Notes: generated from the letters alone by a model not told the origin. Shown: positions 1 to 8,759, numbered from the stretch's first letter. The stretch is DNA of 64,000 nucleotides from Novosphingobium nitrogenifigens DSM 19370 (GCF_000192575.1 NZ_GL876933.1:124001-188000); one strand, 5' to 3'. Translations and numbers: made by a program.

Positions 1-1514
1 AATTCGGCCGTCTGGAGCAGATTGCGCAACTCGATCAGGTCGGCCGTCACGCGGAAATTACCGTAATAGTCGTTCACTTCGTTCTTGAGCAGCTTGATGC
101 GATGGGCCGCACGCTCCAGACGCTTGTTGGTCCGGACGATGCCGACATAGTTCCACATGAAGCGGCGCAGTTCGGTCCAGTTCTGCTTGATGACGACTTC
201 CTCGTCGGAATCGGTCACCCGGCTCGCGTCCCACGGGCGCAAGGGCGGCGGCGCCTCGAATTCGTCCCAGCGCGCGAGAATGTCGCGCGCCGCCGAATCC
301 CCGAACACGAAGCATTCGAGCAGACTGTTCGAAGCGAGGCGATTGGCCCCGTGCAGGCCGCTTTCCGAACATTCCCCGACCGCATAGAGCCCGCCGAGGT
401 CGGTCCGCCCGGCCAGATCGACCAGAACCCCGCCACAGGTGTAGTGCTGTGCCGGGACGACCGGGATCGGTTCCTTCGTCATATCAATCCCGAGCGCGAG
501 CAGGCGCTCGTAGATATTGGGGAAGTGGCCCCGGACGAATTCGGGGTCCTTGTGACTGATGTCGAGATGCACGTAATCGAGCCCGAGACGCTTGATCTCG
601 TGGTCGATCGCGCGGGCGACGATGTCGCGCGGCGCCAGTTCCTCGCGCGGATCGAAACGGGGCATGAACCGCTCGCCCGTCGTCGGCAGCTTGAGATGCC
701 CGCCTTCGCCGCGCACTGCCTCGGTGATGAGGAAGTTCTTCACGTCGAGATTGTAGAGACAGGTCGGGTGGAATTGCATGAATTCCATGTTCGACACCCG
801 TGCCCCGGCCCGCCAGGCCATGGCGATGCCGTCGCCCGTCGCCCCGCGCGGCGCGGTGCTGAACAGATAGGTGCGCCCCGCCCCACCGGTCGCCAGGACC
901 GTCGCGCGGGCGGAAAAGCATTCGACCTTGCCGGTGCGCGCATCGAGCGCATAGACACCCCAGACCCGACGCTCGCCGCCCGCCTTGACATCGGTGCGGT
1001 GACGATCGGTCACGAGATCGATCGCGACCATGTCGGGCCGCAGCGTGATGTTGGGATGGGCCCGCGCCGCCTTGATCAGGGCTTCCTGCACGGCATAGCC
1101 GGTGGCGTCGTTGACGTGGACGATCCGGCGATGGGAATGCCCGCCTTCGCGGGTGAGATGAAGCGCGCCAGCCTCTTCGTTGAAGGGCACGCCGAGATCG
1201 ACCAGACGCCGGATCGCTTCGGGCGCATGCTCGACCACGAATTCGACCGTCTCGCGCCGATTGAGCCCGGCCCCGGCGATCATGGTATCGCGGATGTGAT
1301 CCTCGAAGGTGTCGCCCTCGTCGAGCACGGCGGCAATCCCGCCTTGCGCCCACGCGGTCGAACCGCCGTCAAGCGCGCCCTTGGCCAGAACGAGGACCCG
1401 GCATTTTTCCGCCAGAACAAGCGCGGCGGTCAGACCCGCGGCGCCAGAGCCGATTATCAATACGTCGTGTTCGGTCAATTCCCCGGATCCCGGCAAGAAC
1501 AGCGCAGGTGCCAT
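1..1514 (-). CDS. nadB: L-aspartate oxidase NadB (3' end cut by window edge)
   Basis: Flavoenzyme that oxidises L-aspartate to iminoaspartate, the first step of de novo NAD synthesis, in the cytoplasm. The frame starts with ATG at 1514 (MAPALFLPGSG) and is followed at once by an FAD-binding GSGAAGLTAAL loop. Further family marks are GGSTAWAQGGIAAV, the HPTCLYN stretch and the HYTCGGVLVD segment near the C-terminus. About 505 residues are visible; the family usually has about 530, so roughly the last 30 residues lie left of the window. No strong Shine-Dalgarno is seen. Whether nadA or nadC is adjacent cannot be seen. Fumarate reductase/succinate dehydrogenase flavoproteins are related, but the NadB-type glycine-rich N-terminus and length favour NadB. 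Confidence 0.93.
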   Translation of the reverse strand, partial: MAPALFLPGSGELTEHDVLIIGSGAAGLTAALVLAEKCRVLVLAKGALDGGSTAWAQGGIAAVLDEGDTFEDHIRDTMIAGAGLNRRETVEFVVEHAPEAIRRLVDLGVPFNEEAGALHLTREGGHSHRRIVHVNDATGYAVQEALIKAARAHPNITLRPDMVAIDLVTDRHRTDVKAGGERRVWGVYALDARTGKVECFSARATVLATGGAGRTYLFSTAPRGATGDGIAMAWRAGARVSNMEFMQFHPTCLYNLDVKNFLITEAVRGEGGHLKLPTTGERFMPRFDPREELAPRDIVARAIDHEIKRLGLDYVHLDISHKDPEFVRGHFPNIYERLLALGIDMTKEPIPVVPAQHYTCGGVLVDLAGRTDLGGLYAVGECSESGLHGANRLASNSLLECFVFGDSAARDILARWDEFEAPPPLRPWDASRVTDSDEEVVIKQNWTELRRFMWNYVGIVRTNKRLERAAHRIKLLKNEVNDYYGNFRVTADLIELRNLLQTAE

Positions 1515-1742
1515 CGGATGGCACGGGCGCTTGCTAGTCCCTCACCCCCCTCGACCGCAACCCCGTTCGCCCGCCCCGCTACCTTTTCCGCAATTGGCCA
1601 GACATTCGTCGCATGACCGTCGCAAAACCCATGCCCCATCCCCCCGTCTGGCAAGAAGGGGAGAACAACGACACACAGAGAAGCGAAATTCCATTCATGA
1701 CAAAAAATCATACGCAGACGAATTCGAGTTTAGATTCGTATT

Positions 1743-1760
1743 TATACTAAGGAGATGGTA
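1743..1760 (+). promoter_or_regulatory. Putative promoter -10 and unused Shine-Dalgarno before the 68-residue gene
   Basis: This lies in an AT-rich island of about 80 bases that stands out from its GC-rich surroundings. TATACT (1743-1748) resembles a -10 box and is followed by AAGGAG and an ATG at 1761. An imperfect inverted pair ACGAAT/ATTCGT lies just upstream. The ATG at 1761 opens a frame that does not look like a protein, so this may be a leader. The likely gene starts at 1796 with its own GGGAG. Confidence 0.4.
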
Positions 1761-1795
1761 CATGATTTGCTCACCAGACAACGGGAGCTCTAACT

Positions 1796-2002
1796 ATGTA
1801 CCTGAACCCATTCGGCTGCCTGATAAACAGACATCAGCCACGACGGGAATCCGTGCATTGGAATGGTTTCCATTACGTTTCCCATTGCAAGGATTGCGGA
1901 AAACCGATTCTCCGGAAGCCCAAAGGCGGGTGGCGCCTGAGCAAGAGCAGCACCACCAATTCGATCTGGGGCACACCCGATCAGATCGAGGAAAACGACT
2001 GA
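1796..2002 (+). CDS. Small conserved-looking Cys-motif protein, 68 aa
   Basis: Short basic protein with a C-x2-C pair (HCKDCGKPI, about residues 30-38) preceded by two His residues, which suggests half of a zinc ribbon. It then has a Lys/Arg/Trp-rich stretch (KPKGGWRLSK) and an acidic end. I recall similar 60-70 residue proteins of unknown function in sphingomonads, but no family is claimed. The start at 1796 is backed by GGGAG about nine bases upstream and by an AT-rich promoter-like island. It stands alone between divergent nadB and the convergent ABC ATPase gene. It could bind RNA or a protein partner; function unknown. Confidence 0.65.
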   Translation: MYLNPFGCLINRHQPRRESVHWNGFHYVSHCKDCGKPILRKPKGGWRLSKSSTTNSIWGTPDQIEEND

Positions 2003-2044
2003 TCCCCGCCCCGCCCGATCGCGCATGGCCTGGTGCCCGAAACA

Positions 2045-2063
2045 CTTCGCTCGGAAAGCGAAG
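2045..2063 (+). terminator. Hairpin after the 68-residue gene
   Basis: CTTCGCT (2045-2051) pairs perfectly with AGCGAAG (2057-2063) across a 5-base loop, 40 bases past the stop codon. There is no T-run, so intrinsic termination would be weak. It sits between convergent genes. Confidence 0.35.
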
Positions 2064-2165
2064 GAAGAATTCGGGTGAGGGGACCGTCAGGCTCCATAAA
2101 GTCGGGATTCACGCTGCAGGGGCAGACACTCCGGGATCAAGCCCCGGAAGTGCCGACAGGCATTG

Positions 2166-3110
2166 TCAGGATGACCGCCCGGAAGACGTCAGCGCCACGA
2201 AGACATCTTCCAGATCCGCTTCCCGCGTCGACACATCGACGATGCCCAATCCCAGTTCATGGACGAGCCCGAGCACCTGCCCGGCGTTCATGCGATCCTT
2301 GTCATAAGCAATTTCGATCCGACGATCGCCCAGCACTTCGCTGCGCCGGAACAATTCGTGCTGCGGCGCGGTATCGATATCGCGATCGAGCGTCAGCACG
2401 ACAATCTTTTCACGCGCCATGTCGAGCAATTCGCGCGTCGGCTTGTTGGCGATGAGCTGCCCGTGATTGATGATCGCGATGCGATCGCACAACTGCTCGG
2501 CTTCCTCGAGGTAATGGGTGGTCAAAACCACCGTCACCCCTTCATCGTTCAACTCGCGCACGAGTTCCCACAACTGGCGCCGCAATTCGACGTCCACCCC
2601 GGCGGTCGGCTCGTCGAGCACCAGTACGGGGGGGCGATGCACCATGGCCTTGGCGATCAACAGGCGCCGCCGCATCCCGCCCGACAGCGAGCGGGCATAG
2701 GCGTGGGCCTTGTCGTCGAGATGGACCGCCTTGAGCAATTCCATCGAACGCCGCTGCGCCTTGGGCACGCCATAAAGCCCGGCCTGGATCTCCAGCACCT
2801 CGATCGGCGTGAAAAAGGGATCGAACACCACTTCCTGCGGCACGATGCCGATCGATGCCTTGGCATCGCGGCGGTCGCGGTCGATATCATGGCCCCAGAT
2901 CTCGATCGTGCCCGAGGTCTTCATCACCATGCCCGCAAGCGTGTTGATCAAGGTCGACTTGCCCGCGCCATTGGGCCCGAGAAGACCGAAGACCTGCCCG
3001 CGCGGCACGTCGAAACTGACACCGCCCAATGCCAGCTTGCCTTCGCCTGAACCGGCCGGGGCATAACGCTTGACGAGATCGCGGATGCGAATGGCGGGGG
3101 TCTGTTCCAT
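2166..3110 (-). CDS. ABC-2 type transporter ATP-binding protein
   Basis: ATPase subunit of an ABC exporter, acting at the inner face of the cytoplasmic membrane. The ATG at 3110 has GGAGAGG directly upstream and gives 314 residues; longer upstream frames lack a ribosome site. Walker A GPNGAGKST is at residues 45-53, followed by the signature LSGGMRRRLLIAKAM, Walker B VLVLDEPTAGVD and the switch region TTHYLEEAEQL. The C-terminal extension after about residue 225 is typical of the drug/polysaccharide (DrrA/CcmA/YadG-like) class. No permease gene is adjacent: the next gene is divergent and unrelated, and 2003-2165 holds no membrane protein. The partner permease must lie elsewhere or is absent. 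Substrate cannot be inferred. Confidence 0.9.
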   Translation of the reverse strand: MEQTPAIRIRDLVKRYAPAGSGEGKLALGGVSFDVPRGQVFGLLGPNGAGKSTLINTLAGMVMKTSGTIEIWGHDIDRDRRDAKASIGIVPQEVVFDPFFTPIEVLEIQAGLYGVPKAQRRSMELLKAVHLDDKAHAYARSLSGGMRRRLLIAKAMVHRPPVLVLDEPTAGVDVELRRQLWELVRELNDEGVTVVLTTHYLEEAEQLCDRIAIINHGQLIANKPTRELLDMAREKIVVLTLDRDIDTAPQHELFRRSEVLGDRRIEIAYDKDRMNAGQVLGLVHELGLGIVDVSTREADLEDVFVALTSSGRSS

Positions 3111-3264
3111 GGCGCCTCTCCTGCCCTGCCCCGCCCGCAAGGTAAAGAGTGTGCGGCAAGAGCAACGCTTCCACGCCAAAAGGGGCAACAAGGAATGCAC
3201 CCGCGACTTTTGCATCATGACCTGCGGCTTGTCCCCGGGGGCGGCATTTGCTAGGCGACCGTTC

Positions 3265-3486
3265 ATGACCAAAGTCCCTGAAACGACCTACACCACCACG
3301 GCCCGCGTCTGGTGCGATGGCGCCGGCGACATCCGTTCCACCGGCGGTTTCAGCGCCTCGGCGCTCGGCCATCCCCGCGTCTGGCTGGAAATCGACGAAA
3401 AGGGTTATGCCGAGTGCGGTTATTGCGACCGTCGCTTCGTGCTGAAGGGCGGCCCCGCCGACCCCGAAGCGAACAAGGCCGCCTGA
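3265..3486 (+). CDS. CHCC zinc-finger domain protein (NDUFS6-like), 73 aa
   Basis: Small protein matching the zf-CHCC family, whose eukaryotic member NDUFS6 is a zinc-binding accessory subunit of respiratory complex I; alphaproteobacteria carry free-standing homologues. The metal ligands appear as a Cys near residue 17 (RVWCDG), a His in ALGHPRVWLEI and the pair C-x2-C in AECGYCDRRFVLK. I start at the ATG at 3265 (MTKVPETTY), which gives the standard length; upstream codons in frame look non-coding. It is divergent from the ABC ATPase gene and 77 bases before tldD. A role as a complex I accessory subunit is family knowledge, not shown here. Confidence 0.85.
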   Translation: MTKVPETTYTTTARVWCDGAGDIRSTGGFSASALGHPRVWLEIDEKGYAECGYCDRRFVLKGGPADPEANKAA

Positions 3487-3563
3487 CACCATCCTCGTCG
3501 GCCTGTTCTCTTTAGGCCGTTCCGATTGGCAAGACGGGGTTTGCGCGCCTATATGTCGGGACA

Positions 3564-5009
3564 ATGACCGACACGCCCGATCCCCGCTCGCTGCTCTATC
3601 GTCCCGGCCTGCTGACGCCGGATGATGCCCGTCGCCTTACCGCCGCTGCGCTCGGCGCCTGCGACGACGGCGAACTCTATCTGCAATTCATCGCCAGCGA
3701 GAGCTTCGGCTTCGACGATGGCCGGTTGAAGACCGCAGATTATTCGCGCGACGCGGGCTTTGGCCTGCGCGGGGTGTCGGGCGAAATGACCGGCTTTGCC
3801 CATGCCAACGAGATTTCCGCCGCCGCGATTGCGCGTGCGGGCGAAACACTCAAGCTGCTCGACCCGGCCAAGGGGCAACCCGCTCTCGCCCCGCGCTCCA
3901 GCAACCGCCACCTCTATACCGATGCCTCGCCGCTCGACGGCGTGCCGTTCGAAGCGAAGGTCCGCCTGCTCGAAACCATCGACGCGGCGGCCCGCGCCCG
4001 CGACCCCCGCGTGGTTCAGGTCTCGGCCTCGCTTTCGGCAAGCTGGTCCGTGATCGAAATCGTCCGCGCCGACGGTTTCCTGGCGCAGGACGTGCGCCCC
4101 TTGGTGCGCCTCAACGTCTCGATCGTCGCCGAATCAAATGGGCGACGTGAAACCGGCAGCTTCGGCATCGGCGGTCGCCGCCTCTATGACGACCTGTTCC
4201 AGCCCGAAACGTGGAACCGCGCCATCGACACCGCTCTGGCGCAGGCGCTGGTCAATCTCGAATCGGTTGCCGCGCCGGCGGGTGAAATGACAGTCCTGCT
4301 CGGCCCCGGCTGGCCCGGCGTGCTGCTGCACGAGGCAGTCGGACATGGTCTCGAAGGCGATTTCAACCGCAAGGGCACCAGCGCCTTTTCCGGCCGCATC
4401 GGCCAGCGCGTCGCGGCACCGGGCGTGACCGTGGTCGACGACGGCACGCTTTCGAGCGATCACGGCGGCGCACGACGCGGCTCGCTCTCGATCGACGACG
4501 AAGGCACGCCGACGCAGGAAAACGTGCTGATCGAGGACGGCATCCTCAAGGGCTATATGCAGGACCGCCTCAACGCGCGCCTGATGGGCGTCGAACCCAC
4601 CGGCAACGGGCGGCGCGAAAACTATGCCCATGCACCGATGCCGCGCATGACCAACACGTTCATGCGCGCAGGCAACGACGATCCTGCCGAACTGCTCTCG
4701 CGCGTGAAGAACGGCATTTTCGCCAAGTCGTTCGGCGGCGGCCAGGTCGACATCACCAGCGGCAAGTTCGTGTTCACCTGCACCGAGGCCTATCGCGTCG
4801 AGAACGGCAAGCTCGGCGCCCCGATCAAGGGTGCGACCCTGATCGGCGACGGCCCGACCGTGCTGACGCGGGTGGTGGGCATCGGCAACGACCTCGCCCT
4901 CGACGAAGGCGTCGGCATCTGTGGCAAGGGCGGGCAGAGCGTGCCTGCCGGTGTCGGCCAGCCCTCGCTGCTGGTCGAAGGGCTGACCGTCGGCGGCACC
5001 GGCGGATGA
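3564..5009 (+). CDS. tldD: Metalloprotease TldD
   Basis: Subunit of the TldD/TldE cytoplasmic zinc protease, known for processing ribosomally made peptides (microcin B17) and degrading CcdA antitoxin. The 481-residue length matches the family. The metal-binding HExxxH (HEAVGH) is near residues 256-261, followed by LEGDFNRKGTSAFSGRIG. The C-terminal end carries the conserved ICGKGGQSVPAGVGQPSLLV segment. TldD is the catalytic partner; no tldE (pmbA) gene is in the window. The start codon is the first ATG of the frame and gives the usual N-terminus. The following secreted protein gene is only 30 bases away and may be co-transcribed. Confidence 0.95.
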   Translation: MTDTPDPRSLLYRPGLLTPDDARRLTAAALGACDDGELYLQFIASESFGFDDGRLKTADYSRDAGFGLRGVSGEMTGFAHANEISAAAIARAGETLKLLDPAKGQPALAPRSSNRHLYTDASPLDGVPFEAKVRLLETIDAAARARDPRVVQVSASLSASWSVIEIVRADGFLAQDVRPLVRLNVSIVAESNGRRETGSFGIGGRRLYDDLFQPETWNRAIDTALAQALVNLESVAAPAGEMTVLLGPGWPGVLLHEAVGHGLEGDFNRKGTSAFSGRIGQRVAAPGVTVVDDGTLSSDHGGARRGSLSIDDEGTPTQENVLIEDGILKGYMQDRLNARLMGVEPTGNGRRENYAHAPMPRMTNTFMRAGNDDPAELLSRVKNGIFAKSFGGGQVDITSGKFVFTCTEAYRVENGKLGAPIKGATLIGDGPTVLTRVVGIGNDLALDEGVGICGKGGQSVPAGVGQPSLLVEGLTVGGTGG

Positions 5010-5039
5010 CACCCTGAACTCGAAACCCGACGGGAGATC

Positions 5040-5471
5040 ATGAGGATGATGCGCATGAAACGCCGCTGGTCTCCCGTCCTTCACGCCCTTTGCGCGGCGG
5101 GCTTCGCTCTCCTCGGCGCGACGTCCGCCGATGCGAGACCCCGGCTGACAGGCGAACAGCAACTCGCAAAAATGCTGGAAGGCAAAGTCGCCGGGACACC
5201 CGTCGATTGCATCACGCTGCACACGATCGATTCGACGACCGTCATCGACAAGACGGCGGTCGTCTACAAATCGGGGCGCACCTATTACGTGCAGCGTCCC
5301 CGCGCCGGGGCGGACCAGCTCGACGATGACGACATTCTCGTCACCCGGCTGACGACATCGGAACTGTGCAGCATCGACACCGTGCAGTTGCATGATCGCG
5401 TCACCGGATTCTGGCACGGCTTCCTGACGCTCGACAAGTTCGTGCCCTATGCCAAGCCGCGCACGAAATGA
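5040..5471 (+). CDS. Secreted hypothetical protein, 143 aa
   Basis: Starts with a signal peptide: basic MRMMRMKRRW, a hydrophobic core LHALCAAGFALLGA, and a cleavage site near TSADA-RP. The mature part is about 115 residues, with two Cys (PVDCITL and SELCSID) that could form a disulfide, and the acidic run DQLDDDDILV. Several ATG codons cluster at the start; 5040 is preceded by GGGAG and taken here, 5046 or 5049 are alternatives. I recognise it only as a periplasmic protein type common in sphingomonads. No catalytic motif is visible. It is 30 bases downstream of tldD. Confidence 0.75.
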   Translation: MRMMRMKRRWSPVLHALCAAGFALLGATSADARPRLTGEQQLAKMLEGKVAGTPVDCITLHTIDSTTVIDKTAVVYKSGRTYYVQRPRAGADQLDDDDILVTRLTTSELCSIDTVQLHDRVTGFWHGFLTLDKFVPYAKPRTK

Positions 5472-5515
5472 GGCGGCGTCTGGCGCGTTTCCCCGCTCTT
5501 GGGTAAAGGCCGGGC

Positions 5516-6046
5516 ATGATACTGCGCCTTGCCACGCCCGCTGACGCCGCTGCTCTCGCCGATCTCGGCAATCGGGCTTTCGTTGCCAAGTTCGGCCACC
5601 TCTATCGCCCGTCCGATCTCGCCGCCTTTCTCGAAGAGTCGCACTCGATCGACAAAGTGACCCGCGAGCTGGCCAATCCCGGCATGGCGACCGCCGTGAT
5701 CGAAGAGGACGGCGCGCTGCTCGCTTTTTGCAAGGTGACTTATGCCAGCACCCTGCCGCGCCATCTTGCAGCGGAACGTCCGTTCGAACTGAAACAGCTC
5801 TACACCGATCCCGACCGGCTCGGACGCGGGCTCGGCGCCCGGCTGATGGACTGGGCCCTTGCCGAAGCCCGCAAAGTCGGCGCCGACGTGTTCGAACTGT
5901 CGGTCTATGCCGACAATCCCGACGCGCAGCGTTTCTACGCCCGCTATGGTCTCAACAAGATTGCCGACATCACTTTCAAGGTCGGCGAGCACATCGACCC
6001 CGAATTCCTGTTCGGCATGGTGATGCAGCCCGAAACGACAGCCTGA
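5516..6046 (+). CDS. GNAT-family N-acetyltransferase, 176 aa
   Basis: Cytoplasmic acyltransferase of the GNAT fold, using acetyl-CoA as donor. The pyrophosphate-binding motif A is clear (QLYTDPDRLGRGLGARLMDWAL, with the R/Q-x-x-G-x-G pattern), preceded by the beta-4 strand region. Motif B follows in FELSVYADNPDAQRFYARYG. The length is standard for a single GNAT domain. The acceptor is unknown; small amine, peptide N-terminus and antibiotic targets are all possible. It ends one base before the stop codon of the convergent anti-sigma gene, leaving no room for a terminator between them. Confidence 0.88.
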   Translation: MILRLATPADAAALADLGNRAFVAKFGHLYRPSDLAAFLEESHSIDKVTRELANPGMATAVIEEDGALLAFCKVTYASTLPRHLAAERPFELKQLYTDPDRLGRGLGARLMDWALAEARKVGADVFELSVYADNPDAQRFYARYGLNKIADITFKVGEHIDPEFLFGMVMQPETTA

Positions 6047-6757
6047 TCAGCGGCGCCAGCGATCCGCGATCAGCTTCGTCTCGGTCGCGGCATCGACCGG
6101 ATCGCCCGCGCCCAGTCGCTGAAACGCGGGATCAAGCGCCGCATCGCTGCCGCCGGCCGCAACGGCAATCGTCTCGGCGCTTTCGGGTCCCTGCCCCTTG
6201 CCGCTGGCCTCGGTCATCCAGCGACCATCGCCCCCCCGGCAAGCCAGAGTCAGCGTTTCACCCGAACGGTATTCGCGGCACCACCGCCCGTCGGCAGCCC
6301 GCACCGTCAACGACGGCACGATCCGGCGCCCGTCGGGCAGGCTCGCTTCGGCAAGCGAGGGTGTGCGATCGAGCGCCTGCGACAGCGGATCGACGGCGGC
6401 ACCGGACCCAATGTTCAGGAACAGCGCCAGCGAAGCGGCAGCCAGCGTCCCGAAGGCGACCAACCCCCATGCGATCCTGCGCCCCATGCGCCGGGGATTG
6501 TCGTTGTCGGCATGCGGCACCGGATCGGGCGGGGCCAAAAGGGCAAGCGTTGCTTCGGGCAAAGGCCGCTGCGCGATTCCCGAAAGAGCCTCGCGAATGC
6601 GTCGGTCGTTTTCCCGCCATTGGACCGCAAGCGCTGCGAGCGCGGGATCGGCCTCCATTTCCGCTTCGAACGCCTGCCGGTCGGCGGGGGAAAGAGCATC
6701 GTCGAGCCAGGCGGCCAGCCGCTCTTCGCGATCCTCCGCGACAATGTCACCGGTCAT
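6047..6757 (-). CDS. Anti-sigma factor (membrane-spanning), 236 aa
   Basis: Predicted to hold the adjacent ECF sigma factor inactive at the membrane. The N-terminal about 80 residues (EERLAAWLDDALSPADRQAFEAEMEADPALA and on) form the acidic helical anti-sigma domain. One transmembrane segment (IAWGLVAFGTLAAASLALFL) follows, then a periplasmic domain of about 110 residues. The usual His-x3-Cys-x2-Cys zinc motif is absent. The ATG at 6757 has AAGGAGGCGAGG directly upstream; a longer frame is rejected because it lacks such a site. It overlaps the sigma gene by 11 bases, implying coupled translation. The signal sensed is unknown. Confidence 0.87.
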   Translation of the reverse strand: MTGDIVAEDREERLAAWLDDALSPADRQAFEAEMEADPALAALAVQWRENDRRIREALSGIAQRPLPEATLALLAPPDPVPHADNDNPRRMGRRIAWGLVAFGTLAAASLALFLNIGSGAAVDPLSQALDRTPSLAEASLPDGRRIVPSLTVRAADGRWCREYRSGETLTLACRGGDGRWMTEASGKGQGPESAETIAVAAGGSDAALDPAFQRLGAGDPVDAATETKLIADRWRR

Positions 6758-7277
6758 CCTCGCCTCCTTCACCTTGCGCCAGAAGTATCGCGATCCGACT
6801 GCGCGCACGCGCCAGTCGGCTCATCACGGTTCCCACCGGAATCCCCAGGGCCTCGGCCGCCTCGCGATAGCTTTGCCCCTCGACCGCGACCAGCAGGAAC
6901 GTCGCCCGCTGATCGGCGGGCAAGGATTGCAGGGCGCGATGAATTGCGGCGAGTTCCGAACGATGCTCGACCAGCTCGCGGCCATCCACGCCCGGCAAGG
7001 GATCGATCTGCTCCACCGGAACGTGCTCTCCCCGGCGGGCAACGCGGCGGCGTTCATCGATGTAGATGTTCTGCGCGATGCGGAACATCCAGCTGTCGAC
7101 CCGCGTGCCGGGCACGAAGAGATGGCCGCGCGCAAGCGCGCGTTCGACCGTGGCCTGCATGAGTTCGTCTCCATCCCCGGCGTGGCGACACATGGCCTCG
7201 CAAAACCGGCGCAGACGGGGGAGCACGGACAAGATGTCCGCGCGCAGCTTTCCGCCGGCAGGTTCCTTTTCCGCCAT
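6747..7277 (-). CDS. ECF-type RNA polymerase sigma factor
   Basis: Directs RNA polymerase to stress or envelope genes. Region 2 spans LPRLRRFCEAMCRHAGDGDELMQ to DSWMFRIAQNIYIDERRR; region 4 is the helix-turn-helix LPADQRATFLLV to SYREAAEALGIPVGTVMSRLARAR. Length about 176 residues is normal for ECF factors. The start is uncertain: ATG 7277 is preceded by GGGAA, while a GTG at 7301 has AAGGGG upstream and would add eight residues. It is translationally coupled to the anti-sigma gene and divergent from the secreted subtilase gene at 7420. Such trios suggest the sigma factor controls its own operon and perhaps the protease; that is inference. Confidence 0.92.
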   Translation of the reverse strand: MAEKEPAGGKLRADILSVLPRLRRFCEAMCRHAGDGDELMQATVERALARGHLFVPGTRVDSWMFRIAQNIYIDERRRVARRGEHVPVEQIDPLPGVDGRELVEHRSELAAIHRALQSLPADQRATFLLVAVEGQSYREAAEALGIPVGTVMSRLARARSRIAILLAQGEGGEDDR

Positions 7278-7419
7278 GTCATTTCCCACAACGCCGTCCA
7301 CGGCCCCTTATTCCACACATCGTTGCCATTATGGGCAAAATTGCTGTCCCCGAACAAAACGACGGCCTAGAAACGCATCGAGAGCCACAGGCTTGAGGGA
7401 GACTGCGTTCTTGTACGCC

Positions 7420-8709
7420 ATGATGCCTGCCATGAAAAAGGTCGCACATCGTTCTCGGGCTGTCCCTGCACTCAGCCTTGCACTCGCGCTCGGCCTCGCA
7501 ACGACAGGTCCGGTCGGGGCGCAGGAACGCGAACCTCCGCATTTCGAACCTCCGCCCGGCGACCATGGAGGGTTCGAGCGGGGCGGGTTTGAACGGGGTG
7601 GCCCCGACCGGGGCATGCCCGGCCTTGCCGAGCGGACCGAGGCGATCAGCGACCTGCTCGACCGCCTTGCCGAAGTCGAACGCCCCGAACACGACGCCTC
7701 GGGCTATCCGGTCCGGCGAGGCGAAGTCTCTGCGCTCGACCTTGCCCCCGCCGCGCTGTCCCGCCTCGAATCCCGGGGGTATCGCGTGATCGGGCGCGAT
7801 CCCCTGCCTACGCTGGGGCACGAGATCGTTCGCCTTGCCGTCCCTGCCGGACTGTCCGCGCGCGAGGGTGCCGCCGCGATCGCCGCCGCCGATCCGTCGG
7901 CGACCATCGACCTCGTCCATTACTACGCGCTCGAACCGGCCGGGGGGAAACCGCACCGGGTTCACGGCGAAAGGGGCAAGACCGCGCCGGTGCCCGGATC
8001 GATTTCCGGCAAACCCGTGATCGGCATGATCGACACCGCCGTCACGCCCCATCCGGCCCTTGCCGCCGCGCGCATCATCGCCTGGGATCAGGGCAATCGC
8101 CCAGGCCTTCCCGTCGGGCACGGCACCGCCGTCGCCTCGATCATCGCCGAAGGGGGGCAGCCGACGATCTATGCCGCCAATATCTTTCGCGGCAGCCTCG
8201 ACCGTCCGTTCACCTCTGCCGATGTCGTGGCACAAGCTCTCGAATGGTTGCTCGCGCGCGACGTGCCGGTCATCAACATGAGCCTTGCCGGGCCGCGCAA
8301 TGCCCTGCTCGACCGCCTGATCGGCGAAGCGATCGCGCGCGGACGGACGATCGTCGCAGCAGCAGGCAACGGCGGCCCCACGGCTCCGCCCGCCTATCCC
8401 GCCGCCTTGCCCGGCGTCATCGCGGTCACGGCGGTCGACCATGCCGGGCACATCTATCGCTTTGCCAATCGCGGCCCCTACGTCTCGTTCGCGGCCAGCG
8501 GAGTCGACGTCGTCGCCGCCAACGCACCGGGAGGAATGGCCCGCTTTACCGGGACCTCGTTTGCCACCGCCCATGTCGCGGCACTCTATGCACGCTGCCG
8601 GGGCGGCGGGGCATCCTCGTCGGCCTGTACCGACCGACTGGCACGGGAAGCGCACGACCTTGGCGCTCCGGGGCGCGATGCCATCTACGGTTACGGCTTT
8701 CTCGATTGA
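7420..8709 (+). CDS. Secreted S8 (subtilisin-family) serine protease
   Basis: Exported subtilase. The signal peptide (KKVAHRSRAVPALSLALALGLA to VGAQ) is followed by a linker rich in Gly, Phe, Glu and Arg with repeated GGFERGGFERGG units. The catalytic triad is intact, counted from ATG 7420: Asp205 (IGMIDTAV), His234 (VGHGTAVASI) and Ser380 (TGTSFATAHVA). The oxyanion Asn is in AAAGNGG. A pro-domain-like region fills residues 70-190. Start choice: ATG at 7420, 7423 or 7432 all precede the signal peptide; GAGGGA lies about 20 bases upstream of 7420, which is not ideal. The gene is divergent from the ECF sigma factor, with about 140 bases holding both promoters. Confidence 0.92.
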   Translation: MMPAMKKVAHRSRAVPALSLALALGLATTGPVGAQEREPPHFEPPPGDHGGFERGGFERGGPDRGMPGLAERTEAISDLLDRLAEVERPEHDASGYPVRRGEVSALDLAPAALSRLESRGYRVIGRDPLPTLGHEIVRLAVPAGLSAREGAAAIAAADPSATIDLVHYYALEPAGGKPHRVHGERGKTAPVPGSISGKPVIGMIDTAVTPHPALAAARIIAWDQGNRPGLPVGHGTAVASIIAEGGQPTIYAANIFRGSLDRPFTSADVVAQALEWLLARDVPVINMSLAGPRNALLDRLIGEAIARGRTIVAAAGNGGPTAPPAYPAALPGVIAVTAVDHAGHIYRFANRGPYVSFAASGVDVVAANAPGGMARFTGTSFATAHVAALYARCRGGGASSSACTDRLAREAHDLGAPGRDAIYGYGFLD

Positions 8710-8714
8710 GCGCC

Positions 8715-8759
8715 GCACCGCTCCGGTGCAGAGGCAAGGCCTTGTTTCGCCAACAAGGC
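8715..8759 (+). terminator. Two tandem hairpins after the subtilase gene
   Basis: GCACCG (8715-8720) pairs with CGGTGC (8724-8729), and GCCTTGTT (8739-8746) pairs with AACAAGGC (8752-8759). Both are perfect and start within ten bases of the stop codon. An A/T-rich tract follows but no clean T-run. The rest of 8760-8910 is AT-rich and probably holds the promoter of the PilZ gene. Confidence 0.5.
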
